A stretch of DNA of 64,000 bases from Mycobacterium sp. MS1601 (lineage in GTDB: Bacteria; Actinomycetota; Actinomycetes; Mycobacteriales; Mycobacteriaceae): positions 5,022,001-5,086,000 of the forward strand of contig NZ_CP019420.1 in NCBI RefSeq assembly GCF_001984215.1, written 5' to 3'. Of the stretch, positions 1 to 8,471 are shown piece after piece. The notes under the pieces are model-generated. The model was not told the DNA's origin, did no database searches, and saw nothing but the letters and a program-made list of their open reading frames with translations. Position numbers and translations under genes: made by a program. How positions within the stretch are numbered: the stretch's first letter is position 1; each line of letters opens with the position of its first letter.

Positions 1-231
1 CGCGGCGTCCTGCGCCTCGATCTCCACCAGGGTGAAGGCGGGGTTGGCGACCTTGAGCACACCCACCGGTTCGGTGCCACGGCGCAGCAGGAAGTTGGCG
101 TCCTGCTGGCTGCCCAACACGGTGACGCCGGCGTCGACGCCGAAATGGGTCCGCGCGATCGCCATGGCGTCGGTGCTGTCGAGATCCGGTACCGGGAGTT
201 CGGTCGCCTGGAAGAAATCGAAGGTGCTCAC
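1..231 (-). CDS. N-terminal fragment of a class III aminotransferase with APH-like kinase domain (runs off window)
   Basis: Only the first 77 codons lie in the window; the gene continues beyond base 1. The translation has a stretch reading LGSQQDANFLL followed by VLKVANPAF and EIEAQDAA. This is the usual start of the aminoglycoside-phosphotransferase-like lobe in the large mycobacterial proteins that fuse an APH fold to a PLP-dependent class III aminotransferase. The GTG start at 231 has AGGAG about nine bases upstream. It is divergent from pncA with 57 bp between the starts. The family call is from remembered similarity; the PLP domain itself cannot be seen. Confidence 0.55.
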   Translation of the reverse strand, partial: MSTFDFFQATELPVPDLDSTDAMAIARTHFGVDAGVTVLGSQQDANFLLRRGTEPVGVLKVANPAFTLVEIEAQDAA

Positions 232-288
232 CGCTGCTCCTTGTCCCGAATAGTGCCGGTTCACTGTACGTCCCGATACGGTGGAGGC

Positions 289-852
289 ATGCGTGCGCTG
301 ATAATCGTCGACGTCCAGAACGACTTCTGCGAAGGCGGTTCGCTGGCCGTCGACGGCGGCACGGCCGTGGCGCGCGAGATCAGCACGCTTCTCGCCGGCG
401 CCCATCCTTACGACCATGTGGTGGCCACCAAGGATTTTCACATCGACCCGGGCGAGCATTTCTCCGACACTCCCGACTTCCAGGTGTCCTGGCCACGGCA
501 CTGTGTGGTGGACACCCCCGGAGCCGACTTCCATCCCGAACTGGCCACCGGCGCCGTCGAAGCCGTCTTCCACAAGGGGCAGTACGAGGCCGCCTACAGC
601 GGATTCGAGGGCGCCGATGCCGAGGGGGTCGCGCTGGCCGACTGGTTGCGCGCCCGCGGCGTGGATGCGGTGGACGTGGTGGGCATCGCCACCGACTACT
701 GTGTGCGGGCCACCGCCGCGGACGCGGCGAAGGCCGGGTTGCGCACCAGGGTCCTGCTGGATCTCACCGCAGGTGTCGCCCCGGCGTCCACCGCCGAGGC
801 AGTGGAGGATCTGCGGGCCATCGGCGTCGAGATTGTCGGCGCTTCGGCGTGA
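289..852 (+). CDS. pncA: nicotinamidase / pyrazinamidase PncA
   Basis: Converts nicotinamide to nicotinate in NAD salvage; the same enzyme activates pyrazinamide in M. tuberculosis. The protein is 187 aa, the normal length. The catalytic triad D8, K96 and C138 and the metal ligands D49, H51, H57 and H71 fall at exactly the positions known for M. tuberculosis PncA. The cis-peptide region reads VGIATDYCVR. The ATG at 289 was chosen over longer frames because the family starts MRALIIVDVQ and GGAGG lies just upstream. Its stop overlaps the start of the next gene by four bases (GTGA), so the two are probably translationally coupled. Confidence 0.96.
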   Translation: MRALIIVDVQNDFCEGGSLAVDGGTAVAREISTLLAGAHPYDHVVATKDFHIDPGEHFSDTPDFQVSWPRHCVVDTPGADFHPELATGAVEAVFHKGQYEAAYSGFEGADAEGVALADWLRARGVDAVDVVGIATDYCVRATAADAAKAGLRTRVLLDLTAGVAPASTAEAVEDLRAIGVEIVGASA

Positions 853-1628
853 CACCCCACGCCGAGGCTGAGCTGCTGGCTGCGGTCGAGCGGTCGCCGC
901 AGGCGGCGGCGCGTCACGACCGGGCAGGCTGGCTGGGACTCTTCACCGACGACGCCGTGGTGGAGGACCCGGTGGGCTCGGCGCCTCATCGCGGACGTGA
1001 TGCCATCGGTCGGTTCTTCGACACGTTCATCGCGCCACGCGACATCACCTTCCATCCGTATGCCGACATCGTCTGCGGGTCGACGGTGATCCGCGACGTG
1101 ACGCTGGAGGTCGGCATGGGTGGTGGTGTCACCATGAATGTTCCCGCCATCCTGCGCTACGCCGTCCGCGATGTCGAAGGGGAGCTGAAGATCAGTCAAC
1201 TACAGGCATTTTGGGAGCTACCTTCGATGCTGTGGCAGTTCGCCCGCCGCGGTGTGCCCGCTGTGCCGGTGGCACTGGGACTGACCCGCTCGCTGCTGTC
1301 GAATCAGCATCTGCGTGGTGCGGCGGGATTCCTGGCCGGCCTGCACCGCACGGCTCGTCGGCACCGTGGCTCGGTCGATGCACTGGTGGCCGCGCTCACC
1401 GGCGGTGACCAGTTGGCAGGACGGCGGATACTCGGCGCGGGCGCGCGAGTCACCGTCGGCGACGACGCGGCGCTCGGACTCGACGCGCTCGGGGTCCGCC
1501 TGCACGGGGCCCGGGTGAACTCCCGGATCACAGCGGGGCCGACGACGGCGGTCTCGTTGCGCCGGGCCGACGGTCCCGCGGTGTTGCTGATCGACACCGA
1601 TCCGTGGACGCTGCGGCTGTTCTGCTGA
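849..1628 (+). CDS. SnoaL/NTF2-like domain protein with C-terminal extension
   Basis: A 259-aa protein starting with GTG inside the pncA stop. Residues about 8-125 look like a SnoaL/ketosteroid-isomerase fold: DRAGWLGLFTDDAVVEDPVG, then HRGRDAIGRFFDTFI. This small-molecule-binding barrel is widespread in mycobacteria and is often catalytically uncharacterised. The C-terminal half (about 130-259), with an Ala/Gly/Arg-rich helix region followed by alternating hydrophobic strands, resembles nothing I recognise. Four-base overlap with pncA implies one transcript, but no biochemical link can be inferred. Substrate unknown. Confidence 0.7.
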   Translation: MTPHAEAELLAAVERSPQAAARHDRAGWLGLFTDDAVVEDPVGSAPHRGRDAIGRFFDTFIAPRDITFHPYADIVCGSTVIRDVTLEVGMGGGVTMNVPAILRYAVRDVEGELKISQLQAFWELPSMLWQFARRGVPAVPVALGLTRSLLSNQHLRGAAGFLAGLHRTARRHRGSVDALVAALTGGDQLAGRRILGAGARVTVGDDAALGLDALGVRLHGARVNSRITAGPTTAVSLRRADGPAVLLIDTDPWTLRLFC

Positions 1629-1643
1629 CCCGCGGCGGCAGGG

Positions 1644-2471
1644 TCACATCCGCGCGAAACGTGCCATCACAAAACAGAAGGCGCCGTAGGCCGCGAACCC
1701 CAGCGCGGCGATCACCAACAGGATCTTGCCGAACGGTGCCTCACCCAAGGTCTTGACCGCTGCGTCTATCCCGGACGCCTTGGCCGGATCAGAGCTGAGG
1801 GTAGCCACGATCACCAGCAGGCCGGCGCCGGCCAGCACAGCCCCCTTGGCGATGTAGCCGACCTTGCCCATCGGAGTGACGACCGACCCGCCGGAGACTC
1901 TCAGGTCTTTGAGGAACCTCTCCGATGCGCCCTTGTAGACGTGGTAGCCGCCGACGCCGATCACGACCAGGCCGACCACGATGAGAAGTGCTTTGCCCCA
2001 ACCGGACTGCATCAACTGAGCCGACATGCCGGCGTTCTGCTGGCCACTGGACTGTCCGGTGCCCATGGCGAATCGAACGGCCGAGAGTGCCAGGCCGCAG
2101 TAGACGATGGCCAGGGCCAGTGATTTGACCCGGTTGAACTGCTTCTTGGCGCCTTTGTCGTCGTCGGTGGGTTCATTGGGATGGGAGCCCACGACGGTTT
2201 CGGCCAGCCGCCACGCGGCCAGGCCGAAGAGGCCGGCAGCGGCCAACCACAGGGCCAGGGCGCCGCCGCCGCTGGAGGCCAGCGTCGCCAGGGCTCCCGA
2301 CTGGTCGGCGTTCTGGTTGGCTCCACCGCCGCCGAAGGCCAGCCGCACCACGATGTAGCCGAGCAGCAGGTGCAGCACGCCGCTGGTGACGTAGCCTGCG
2401 CGTGCGGCGTATTCGAACGCGTTGGTACTGGTGGCTCGATCCACCGCACCGTGAACCCGATTGTCGACCAT
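1644..2471 (-). CDS. DUF1206 family membrane protein
   Basis: A 275-aa integral membrane protein with six predicted helices in three pairs. Each pair begins with a similar segment: AARAGYVTSGVLHLLLG, then VKSLALAIVYCGLALSAV, then MGKVGYIAKGAVLAGAGLL. This threefold repeat is typical of DUF1206. A glycine/asparagine-rich loop follows the first helix. The function of the family is not established. It is convergent with the SnoaL-like gene (15 bp between stops) and lies 40 bp downstream of the EamA transporter on the same strand. Confidence 0.8.
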   Translation of the reverse strand: MVDNRVHGAVDRATSTNAFEYAARAGYVTSGVLHLLLGYIVVRLAFGGGGANQNADQSGALATLASSGGGALALWLAAAGLFGLAAWRLAETVVGSHPNEPTDDDKGAKKQFNRVKSLALAIVYCGLALSAVRFAMGTGQSSGQQNAGMSAQLMQSGWGKALLIVVGLVVIGVGGYHVYKGASERFLKDLRVSGGSVVTPMGKVGYIAKGAVLAGAGLLVIVATLSSDPAKASGIDAAVKTLGEAPFGKILLVIAALGFAAYGAFCFVMARFARM

Positions 2472-2511
2472 GTCAATTCCGGTACCCGGCGGGGTGTCAC
2501 GACAAACAGTT

Positions 2512-3423
2512 TCACCTTCGGGTGATCATCACGCCCAGCAGTGCCAGTGCGCCGCCGATGAATCCGAGCAGGGTGGGAACTTCGCCGAGGAACACCCAGG
2601 ACAGTCCGATGGCGATGGCCGGAACGGCGAGTGTGGTGGCGGTCAGTGCGCCGGCGTCGGAGCGGGCCAATGCGTAGGCCCAGGTGAGGAAGGCGATGGC
2701 GGTGGGACCGATGCCCAGGAACACCACCCCGAGCACGGCCGAGGTGGGTGCGGCAGCAATCTCGCTGAACGCCTGCGGCGCAAACGGAGTGGTGACCAAC
2801 AGGCCAGTCGCGCATCCCACCCAGGTGGCCGTCACGCCGTCGACGGACCGCAGAGCCACTTTCTGCATCAGCACACTGGCCGCGTACAACACGGCTGTGA
2901 TCAGCCCGAGGGTGATACCGAGGCGGTCGTTGACGGTGCCGCCCGAGCCGCCGAGGGCGATCAACACGATGCCCGCGAAGGCGGTCAGGATGCCGACGAC
3001 ACGGGCGCCGGGAAATCCTTCACCCAGGAACAGGCCGGCGAACACCGCGACAATGATGGGCGCGAAGTTGACCAGCAGGGCCGCCGTTCCGGCATCGAGG
3101 TGTTGTTCGGCCCAGTTCAGCAGCACTGTGTAGGTGGCAAACCACAGCACCCCGTACCCCATCACCAGCGCCAGGCTGCGGCCACGGGGGATCGGGCGCC
3201 GGTAGTAGAGGGCGACGAGCATCAGCGCGGCGGTGGCGACCAGCATCCGGGTGAAGGCCATCGGCCCCGGCGACAACGAGGCTCCGGCCGCTCGGATCAC
3301 CACGAAGGACGATGCCCACAGCAACACGGTGACCGCTGCGGCCGCCGGAACCAGGTAGCTGGAGGTCAAGCTGTCAGGTGCCCGCACGGCTCCTACCTTT
3401 GCGGTGCGGGCCGCCAACGGCAA
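2512..3423 (-). CDS. EamA/DMT superfamily transporter
   Basis: A 303-aa inner-membrane protein with about ten hydrophobic helices in two homologous halves, the normal build of drug/metabolite transporters of the RhaT/EamA type. Recognisable stretches are LLWASSFVVIRAAG in the first helix and LVNFAPIIVAVFAGLFLGE and VPAIAIGLSWVFLGEVPTLLGFIGGALALLGV in the two EamA repeats. It probably exports a small metabolite or amino acid, but the substrate cannot be told from sequence. It is followed on the same strand by the DUF1206 gene; no operon partner gives a clue. Confidence 0.85.
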   Translation of the reverse strand: MPLAARTAKVGAVRAPDSLTSSYLVPAAAAVTVLLWASSFVVIRAAGASLSPGPMAFTRMLVATAALMLVALYYRRPIPRGRSLALVMGYGVLWFATYTVLLNWAEQHLDAGTAALLVNFAPIIVAVFAGLFLGEGFPGARVVGILTAFAGIVLIALGGSGGTVNDRLGITLGLITAVLYAASVLMQKVALRSVDGVTATWVGCATGLLVTTPFAPQAFSEIAAAPTSAVLGVVFLGIGPTAIAFLTWAYALARSDAGALTATTLAVPAIAIGLSWVFLGEVPTLLGFIGGALALLGVMITRR

Positions 3424-3461
3424 GCGGATTTACGTCAGGACCCTCTCAGATCCTGCCAGTG

Positions 3462-4328
3462 TCAGGTGTCGATTCGCTTGCGGCGGTACAGCGTTCCGAC
3501 GGCGATCAACAGCAGGCTGATCACCAGGATGGCCGTGGCCAGCACGTTGATCTGCGGTGGCACAGACGCTTTCACGGCGGCGTTGACGTACAGCGGGTAC
3601 GTCACGGTGGATCCGCTGACGAAGTAGGTGATGATGAAGTCGTCCAGCGACAGTGCGAACGACAGCATGGCCGCGGCAACGATGCCGGGCACGATCAGCG
3701 GCAGCGTCACCTTGAAGAACGTCCGGGCGGGTCCTGCCCCGAGATCCATCGAGGCGTCTTCGAGCGTCCAGTCGAAGCCGCGCACTCTGGCCCGCACCGT
3801 CATCGCGATGAAGCTCACCTGGAAGGCGATGTGCGCGATCACGATCGTGGTGTAACCGGCCGGCCAGCCGAGGTCGAGGAACAACACCAGCAGCGAGGCA
3901 CCCATCACCACCTCGGGTGCGGTCAGCGGCAGCACCAGGAAGCCGTCCACCAGGCGGTCGCCCTTGAACCGTTGCCGCACAAGGGCAATGGCCAGCAGAG
4001 TGCCGAGCACCAGCGCGATGGCGGTGGATACCGCGGCCACGTTGAGACTCATCTGCAGTGCGGCCGTCAGCGGTGGGTACTTGAACGGGTCGGCCCAGTT
4101 GGCGAGGGTGAACCCCTGCCAGGTGTAGTTGAACTTGCCCTGGGGATTGTTGAACGAGAACGCGACGATCACCGCGATGGGGATGAACAGGTACAGCAGT
4201 ACCAGTCCGGCGACCACCCGTAAGGTGATGTCGCCCACCTTGAGTCGGGCCAGCAGACCGGGCTGGTTCTCGGAGGCGTGCTCGGCGACGTCGGCGTTGG
4301 CGGCGGCAATCCGGTCTTGGATGCTCAC
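3462..4328 (-). CDS. polyamine-type ABC transporter permease (PotC-like)
   Basis: Second membrane subunit of a spermidine/putrescine-type importer. The protein is 288 aa with six membrane helices. The EAA loop that contacts the ATPase reads EDASMDLGAGPARTFFKVTLP (about residues 188-208), and the segment ALSLDDFIITYFVSG is characteristic of PotC. The N-terminal 45 residues are a cytoplasmic extension. Its start overlaps the stop of the upstream permease by four bases (ATGA). It is the last gene of the ATPase-binding protein-permease-permease operon on the minus strand. Polyamine specificity is inferred from family only. Confidence 0.88.
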   Translation of the reverse strand: MSIQDRIAAANADVAEHASENQPGLLARLKVGDITLRVVAGLVLLYLFIPIAVIVAFSFNNPQGKFNYTWQGFTLANWADPFKYPPLTAALQMSLNVAAVSTAIALVLGTLLAIALVRQRFKGDRLVDGFLVLPLTAPEVVMGASLLVLFLDLGWPAGYTTIVIAHIAFQVSFIAMTVRARVRGFDWTLEDASMDLGAGPARTFFKVTLPLIVPGIVAAAMLSFALSLDDFIITYFVSGSTVTYPLYVNAAVKASVPPQINVLATAILVISLLLIAVGTLYRRKRIDT

Positions 4329-5200
4329 ACCAGGTCCTCCGTCCCCAGAGCCTTCGTGTACATGATCACGCCCACCAGGATCAGGCCCATCAGCAACATC
4401 GACAGCGCAGCCGCGGCCGGGTAGTCCTTGACCACCAGGAACTGCTGCTGGATCACGTTGCCGATCATCGTGGTCTGTGTGCTGCCCAGGTACTCGGCGT
4501 TGATGAAGTCACCGACACTCGGGATGAACACCAGCATGCTGCCTGCCAGCACACCCGGAAGTGCCAGCGGCATGATCACTTTCGTGAAGGTGCGCCGGTT
4601 GGTCGAATACAGGTCCTTGGACGCCTCCAGCAGCCGCGGGTCGATCTTCTCCAGGCTGACGTACAACGGCAGGATCATGAAGATGATCCAGTTGTAGGCC
4701 AGTCCGCCGACCACCGCCCAGCTGGTCGAGAGCAGCCGGCCCTCACTGGGCAGCAACCCGACGGTGCCCAGCAGGCTCACCACCCAGCCGTCGTCGGCCA
4801 GGATCGTCTTCCACGCGATGGTCCGGATCAGGAACGTCACGAAGAACGGCAGGATCACCAGGCCCAGCAGCAGGTTCTTGTAGCGGCCCGCCTTGAATGC
4901 GATCACGTAGGCCAGCGGGAACGCCAGCACCAGGCAGATCACGGTGGCCAGGAACGCATAGCTGAACGAACGGATGATCTGGTCGGTGTAGGCCGAGAAC
5001 GCCTGACCGTAATTGCCGAAGTCCCACGAGAATGTCAGTGTCGGCATGAACACCGACCCGCCCGTGGACGACAATGACGTCCGCGCCAGCGAGATGAACG
5101 GCACCACGAAGAACAGCCCGAGGTAGGCCAGCCCAGGCAGGATCATCAGGTACGGAGCGATCTTGCTGCGCTGCCGGCTGCTGGAAGCTACGCCGGCCAT
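4325..5200 (-). CDS. polyamine-type ABC transporter permease (PotB-like)
   Basis: First permease of the importer, 291 aa with six membrane helices. The N-terminal helix reads YLMILPGLAYLGLFFVVPF, and the coupling loop is EASKDLYSTNRRTFTKVIMP. The later segment VFIPSVGDFINAEYLGS is typical of PotB proteins. It sits three bases downstream of the binding-protein gene and overlaps the next permease by four bases, so all are cotranscribed. Together with its partner it should form the heterodimeric channel in the plasma membrane. The exact substrate is not shown by the sequence. Confidence 0.88.
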   Translation of the reverse strand: MAGVASSSRQRSKIAPYLMILPGLAYLGLFFVVPFISLARTSLSSTGGSVFMPTLTFSWDFGNYGQAFSAYTDQIIRSFSYAFLATVICLVLAFPLAYVIAFKAGRYKNLLLGLVILPFFVTFLIRTIAWKTILADDGWVVSLLGTVGLLPSEGRLLSTSWAVVGGLAYNWIIFMILPLYVSLEKIDPRLLEASKDLYSTNRRTFTKVIMPLALPGVLAGSMLVFIPSVGDFINAEYLGSTQTTMIGNVIQQQFLVVKDYPAAAALSMLLMGLILVGVIMYTKALGTEDLV

Positions 5201-5203
5201 CGG

Positions 5204-6406
5204 TCAGCCGCCGGTGACGGCGGCGTACGCCGAGTTGAACTCAACCGTCTGCTCATCGGTGAGCGCCGGCCAGCCCTTGACCTTGTCCAGGATCTCCTGA
5301 GGCGGGTTGATCAGCGGGTTGGCGGCGGCATCGGGGTCGATCTTGTTGAGCTCGTCGGTCATGTCCGAGAGCACCGGAACGTACTGGACATATGACACCA
5401 GCTTGGCGTAGTTGGCGCGGTCGTAGATGTAGTTGATCCACTCCTCGGCGGCCTTCTGGTTCTGCGTGGTGTACGGGATCACCATGGTGTCGACGAACGT
5501 GGTGCCGCCGGACTCCGGGACGATGAACTGCAGATCCGGGTTGTCGGCCTGCAGCTGCACAACGTCGCCCGAATACGCCTGTGCAATGGCGATGTTGCCC
5601 GCGGCCAGGTCGTCGGCGTAGTCATTGCCGGTGAAGCGGCGGATCTGTCCGGCGTCGCGCTGTGCGGCCACCAGGTCGATGGCCTTCTGCACGGTCTCGA
5701 TGGTGGGGTTCTCGATGTCGCTGCCCTGGCTCATCATGATCATGCCCAGGCCGTCCTGCGAGTCGGAGAACAGGCTGACCCGGCCCTTGAACGCGGGGTC
5801 CCACAGGTCGTCGATCGAGGTGATGTCACGACCGGTGGCGGCCCGGTTGTACGCCAGGCCCACCAGGCCGGACATGTAGGGTGCGCTGAACTTGCGGCCA
5901 GGGTCGACACTGGCCTCCAGCAGATCCTCACGCAGGTTGCCGAAGTTGGTGACGCGGTCGTGGTTGATCTCGTTGAGCCAGCCCAGACCGTGCAGGCGGG
6001 CAGCCATGAACGTGGTGGGGATGGCCAGGTCGGAGCCGATGTCCTGCTTGCGTGACAACGGTTCCTTGATTTTGGCGAACCACTCCTCGTTGTCGTTGAG
6101 GTCTTCTTTGTAGTCGACGGTCAGGCCCGTCGCGGTCTGGAATGCCGCGACGAACCCGTCGGCCATGTACAGCGGCCAGTTCGAGATGCGCAGCGTGCCC
6201 TCAGCCGGGGAGCCGTCATCGGGCACGGCAGAGGCGCTGCCGGCGGAGCTGCCGGAGTCGCTGCTGCCGCAGGCGGCCAGGAAGGAACCGCCCAGCGCGA
6301 GTCCTGCGGCTGCCGCGGCGCTGCCGCCGAGGAAGCGGCGACGAGACGCGCGGTTGGCGGTGAGACGCGACAGCAGCGCGGGATCGATGTCCGGGGTTCT
6401 GGCCAT
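5204..6406 (-). CDS. polyamine-type substrate-binding lipoprotein (PotD-like), Tat-exported
   Basis: Captures the substrate outside the membrane for the PotB/PotC-like pair. The 400-aa protein starts with a twin-arginine signal (RRRFLGG at 22-28) and a lipobox LAAC with Cys46, so it should be folded before export and then lipid-anchored. The mature part is a class of periplasmic binding protein seen in PotD/PotF: LRISNWPLYM near residue 91, and a hinge-lobe segment YTTQNQKAAEEWINYIYD near the end. The linker after the lipobox is Ser/Gly-rich. It lies 62 bp downstream of the ATPase gene in the same operon. Confidence 0.9.
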   Translation of the reverse strand: MARTPDIDPALLSRLTANRASRRRFLGGSAAAAAGLALGGSFLAACGSSDSGSSAGSASAVPDDGSPAEGTLRISNWPLYMADGFVAAFQTATGLTVDYKEDLNDNEEWFAKIKEPLSRKQDIGSDLAIPTTFMAARLHGLGWLNEINHDRVTNFGNLREDLLEASVDPGRKFSAPYMSGLVGLAYNRAATGRDITSIDDLWDPAFKGRVSLFSDSQDGLGMIMMSQGSDIENPTIETVQKAIDLVAAQRDAGQIRRFTGNDYADDLAAGNIAIAQAYSGDVVQLQADNPDLQFIVPESGGTTFVDTMVIPYTTQNQKAAEEWINYIYDRANYAKLVSYVQYVPVLSDMTDELNKIDPDAAANPLINPPQEILDKVKGWPALTDEQTVEFNSAYAAVTGG

Positions 6407-6468
6407 GGGGCAAGCCTTTCGAGGAAGGGGCTTTCAGTGAGGGCTGAGGGGCTCGGTGAACGGTGGCA

Positions 6469-7722
6469 TCAGGAGTCGTCGAGCATGTCCTCGAGGTCTT
6501 CGGCGGTGGGGATGTCGGCAGCCGGCAACACCAGGGAGGCGTCTGCGGCCCAGCCGACATACACCTCGTCACCTGGGCGTAGCAGCGGCAAGTTCTGTTC
6601 GGGGCCGACGTGCGCGACGATCGGCGACTTGTCGGGCGCCACCAGCGACAGTCGGACGACCGGACCTTGGAACGTCAGATCGGTGACGGTGGCGCGGACG
6701 GATGTCACGCTTGCGTCGGAGAGCTCGGTGGTCGAGACGCGGACGCGTTCGGGACGGACCATCAGGGTGGCCTTGCCGCCGTTCTCGATGGTGGTATCGC
6801 CGGAGCGGGCCCTGATCGTGGAACCGAGAACCGCGAGGTCGGCGAACTCGCCCGACGATGCGGTTTGTTTGCCGTGCCACAGATTTGCCTGTCCGATGAA
6901 GCTGGCGACGAACACCGAGGCGGGGTTGTCGTAGATCTCGGTGGGCGTGCCGATTTGCTCAACCTTGCCGAGGTTCATGACCGCGATGCGGTCACTCATC
7001 GTCAGCGCTTCCTCTTGGTCGTGGGTGACGTAGACGAAGGTGATGCCGACCTCGCGTTGGATCCGCTTCAACTCGAACTGCATGACGTGGCGCAGCTTCA
7101 GGTCGAGTGCGCCCAGCGGTTCGTCGAGCAGCAGTGCGCTTGGGTAGTTGACCAGTGCCCGGGCCAGTGCCACACGCTGTTGCTGGCCGCCGGAGAGTTG
7201 GCCGGGGCGGCGCTGGGCGAAGTCGGTGAGCCGCACCACCTCAAGGAGCTCGTCGACACGGCGCTTGACCTCCGACTTGTCCTTCTTCATGCTGCGCGGC
7301 CCGTAGGCGACGTTGTCCCAGACGCTCATGTGCGGGAACAGCGCATAGTGCTGGAACACGGTGTTGACGTTGCGTTTGTGCGGGGCGACGCGGGAAACGT
7401 CGGCTCCCTCCAGCCGGATGGCCCCCGACGTCGGAGTCTCGAATCCGGCGATCATCCGCAGCGTGGTGGTCTTGCCACACCCCGACGGGCCGAGCATGGA
7501 GAAGAACTCTCCCGCGCCGATGGAGAAATCCGCGTCGGCGACGGCGACGTAATCGGCGAAGCGCTTCGTCACGTGGTCGATCTCGATGACCGGCGCGCCG
7601 GATGGTGCGCTGCCCTGCTGTGTTGTCTGTTCTGTGGCTTGTGCGCCGGTCTTGCTCAGAACATGCCTCCTCGGTGCTGCGTTGCGCTCAGAGGGCCAGG
7701 GTTTTGGGCCGACTGATTGCAA
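6469..7722 (-). CDS. polyamine-type ABC transporter ATPase (PotA-like)
   Basis: Cytoplasmic ATPase powering the importer. Walker [11 protein letters not shown]-loop [13 protein letters not shown], signature [15 protein letters not shown], Walker [13 protein letters not shown] and the switch histidine in [10 protein letters not shown] are all present, followed by a C-terminal TOBE-like beta domain (about residues 280-400). First gene of the operon. The start is uncertain: the outermost standard start is TTG at 7722 with a weak upstream AAGG, but a perfect AGGAGG (7666-7671) lies six bases before an in-frame CTG at 7659, which would give a protein beginning [11 protein letters not shown]. The true N-terminus may be that CTG. 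Confidence 0.88.
   Translation of the reverse strand: MQSVGPKPWPSERNAAPRRHVLSKTGAQATEQTTQQGSAPSGAPVIEIDHVTKRFADYVAVADADFSIGAGEFFSMLGPSGCGKTTTLRMIAGFETPTSGAIRLEGADVSRVAPHKRNVNTVFQHYALFPHMSVWDNVAYGPRSMKKDKSEVKRRVDELLEVVRLTDFAQRRPGQLSGGQQQRVALARALVNYPSALLLDEPLGALDLKLRHVMQFELKRIQREVGITFVYVTHDQEEALTMSDRIAVMNLGKVEQIGTPTEIYDNPASVFVASFIGQANLWHGKQTASSGEFADLAVLGSTIRARSGDTTIENGGKATLMVRPERVRVSTTELSDASVTSVRATVTDLTFQGPVVRLSLVAPDKSPIVAHVGPEQNLPLLRPGDEVYVGWAADASLVLPAADIPTAEDLEDMLDDS
7666..7671 (-). promoter_or_regulatory. perfect Shine-Dalgarno AGGAGG positioned for a CTG start of the ABC ATPase
   Basis: On the minus strand the sequence is AGGAGG, six bases, then CTG (first base 7659), in frame with the ATPase. 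No ATG, GTG or TTG is in frame at usable distance. The only ATG close by (7664) is one base from the site and opens a two-codon frame. Confidence 0.5.
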
Positions 7723-7838
7723 CTGTCAGTCAACCTTCACCCATCCTTGGCCGGGCCGCAACCGATTCCGTGTTGAAATTTGGTTTCGGCGATGGATTCC
7801 CTTGCCAAGGGCATGTCCGACGGGGCAGTCTGGCTGCC

Positions 7839-8420
7839 TCAGGGGGTCGGAGTGAGCGTGACGCTGAACCGGTTCTCGAGGTTGCCGCGGAACTCGTCCT
7901 CGCACTGCATCTGCGCAGAGGTGTCGCTGCCTGCTTGCTGCATGCAGTCGAAGTAGTCGCGACCGCCGACCTGCAGGAAGCCCCACACCCCGAAGGCGAT
8001 GAGCGCGGCGTTGAGCACGATGCCCAGCAGGCCGATCACCACGCCTGCTATCGCGATACCGCCGTTGGTGGCCTCGCCTTTCTTGGCGCGCCGGTAGCCG
8101 ATGAATCCGAGCACGATGGCCACGAGGCCCAGGACGAAGCCGCCGAACACGGTCAACACGGCGGGCAGCGACAGGATGCCGACCACCAGGGCGGCGATCC
8201 CGAGACCGTTCTTGGGCGCCGCGGGTGGCTGACCGTAACCGCCCATGCCGTCCGGCCCGGGATAGCCGGGATAACCGGGGTAGCCAGCCGAGTACGGCTG
8301 CGGCGGCGGCGGGGGATATCCGCCTTGGTACGCACCGGGCGGCGGGGGCGGCGGATAGCCACCCTCCGGATATCCCTGATACGGAGTTTCGGGCTTCTTG
8401 GGCTCGGGGGTTTCAGTCAT
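7839..8420 (-). CDS. proline/tyrosine-rich DUF4190-type membrane protein
   Basis: A 193-aa protein from the ATG at 8420, chosen over an upstream start because GGAG lies just before it and the family begins with MTE-like residues. Residues 1-75 are a low-complexity cytoplasmic tail of Gly-Tyr-Pro repeats (runs of PPPPP and YPGYPGYPG). Two membrane helices follow, with the loop GYRRAKKGEATNGGIAIAG between them, which is the DUF4190 signature. The C-terminus after the last helix is extracytoplasmic and has paired cysteines. The function is not established; such tails may mediate protein contacts. Confidence 0.78.
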   Translation of the reverse strand: MTETPEPKKPETPYQGYPEGGYPPPPPPGAYQGGYPPPPPQPYSAGYPGYPGYPGPDGMGGYGQPPAAPKNGLGIAALVVGILSLPAVLTVFGGFVLGLVAIVLGFIGYRRAKKGEATNGGIAIAGVVIGLLGIVLNAALIAFGVWGFLQVGGRDYFDCMQQAGSDTSAQMQCEDEFRGNLENRFSVTLTPTP

Positions 8421-8471
8421 GACTCTCCGGATCAGGTTCGTGCGGACGACAGACGGGCGCAACGTTACCCG

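Noticed and set aside
2461..3627. A 388-codon open frame on the plus strand, plus similar long frames (for example 6610-7716, 11646-12980, 12844-14400)
   Set aside because: They run antisense to well-recognised genes, have compositions full of Arg/Gly/His/Gln, and no motifs; they are shadows of high-GC coding DNA.
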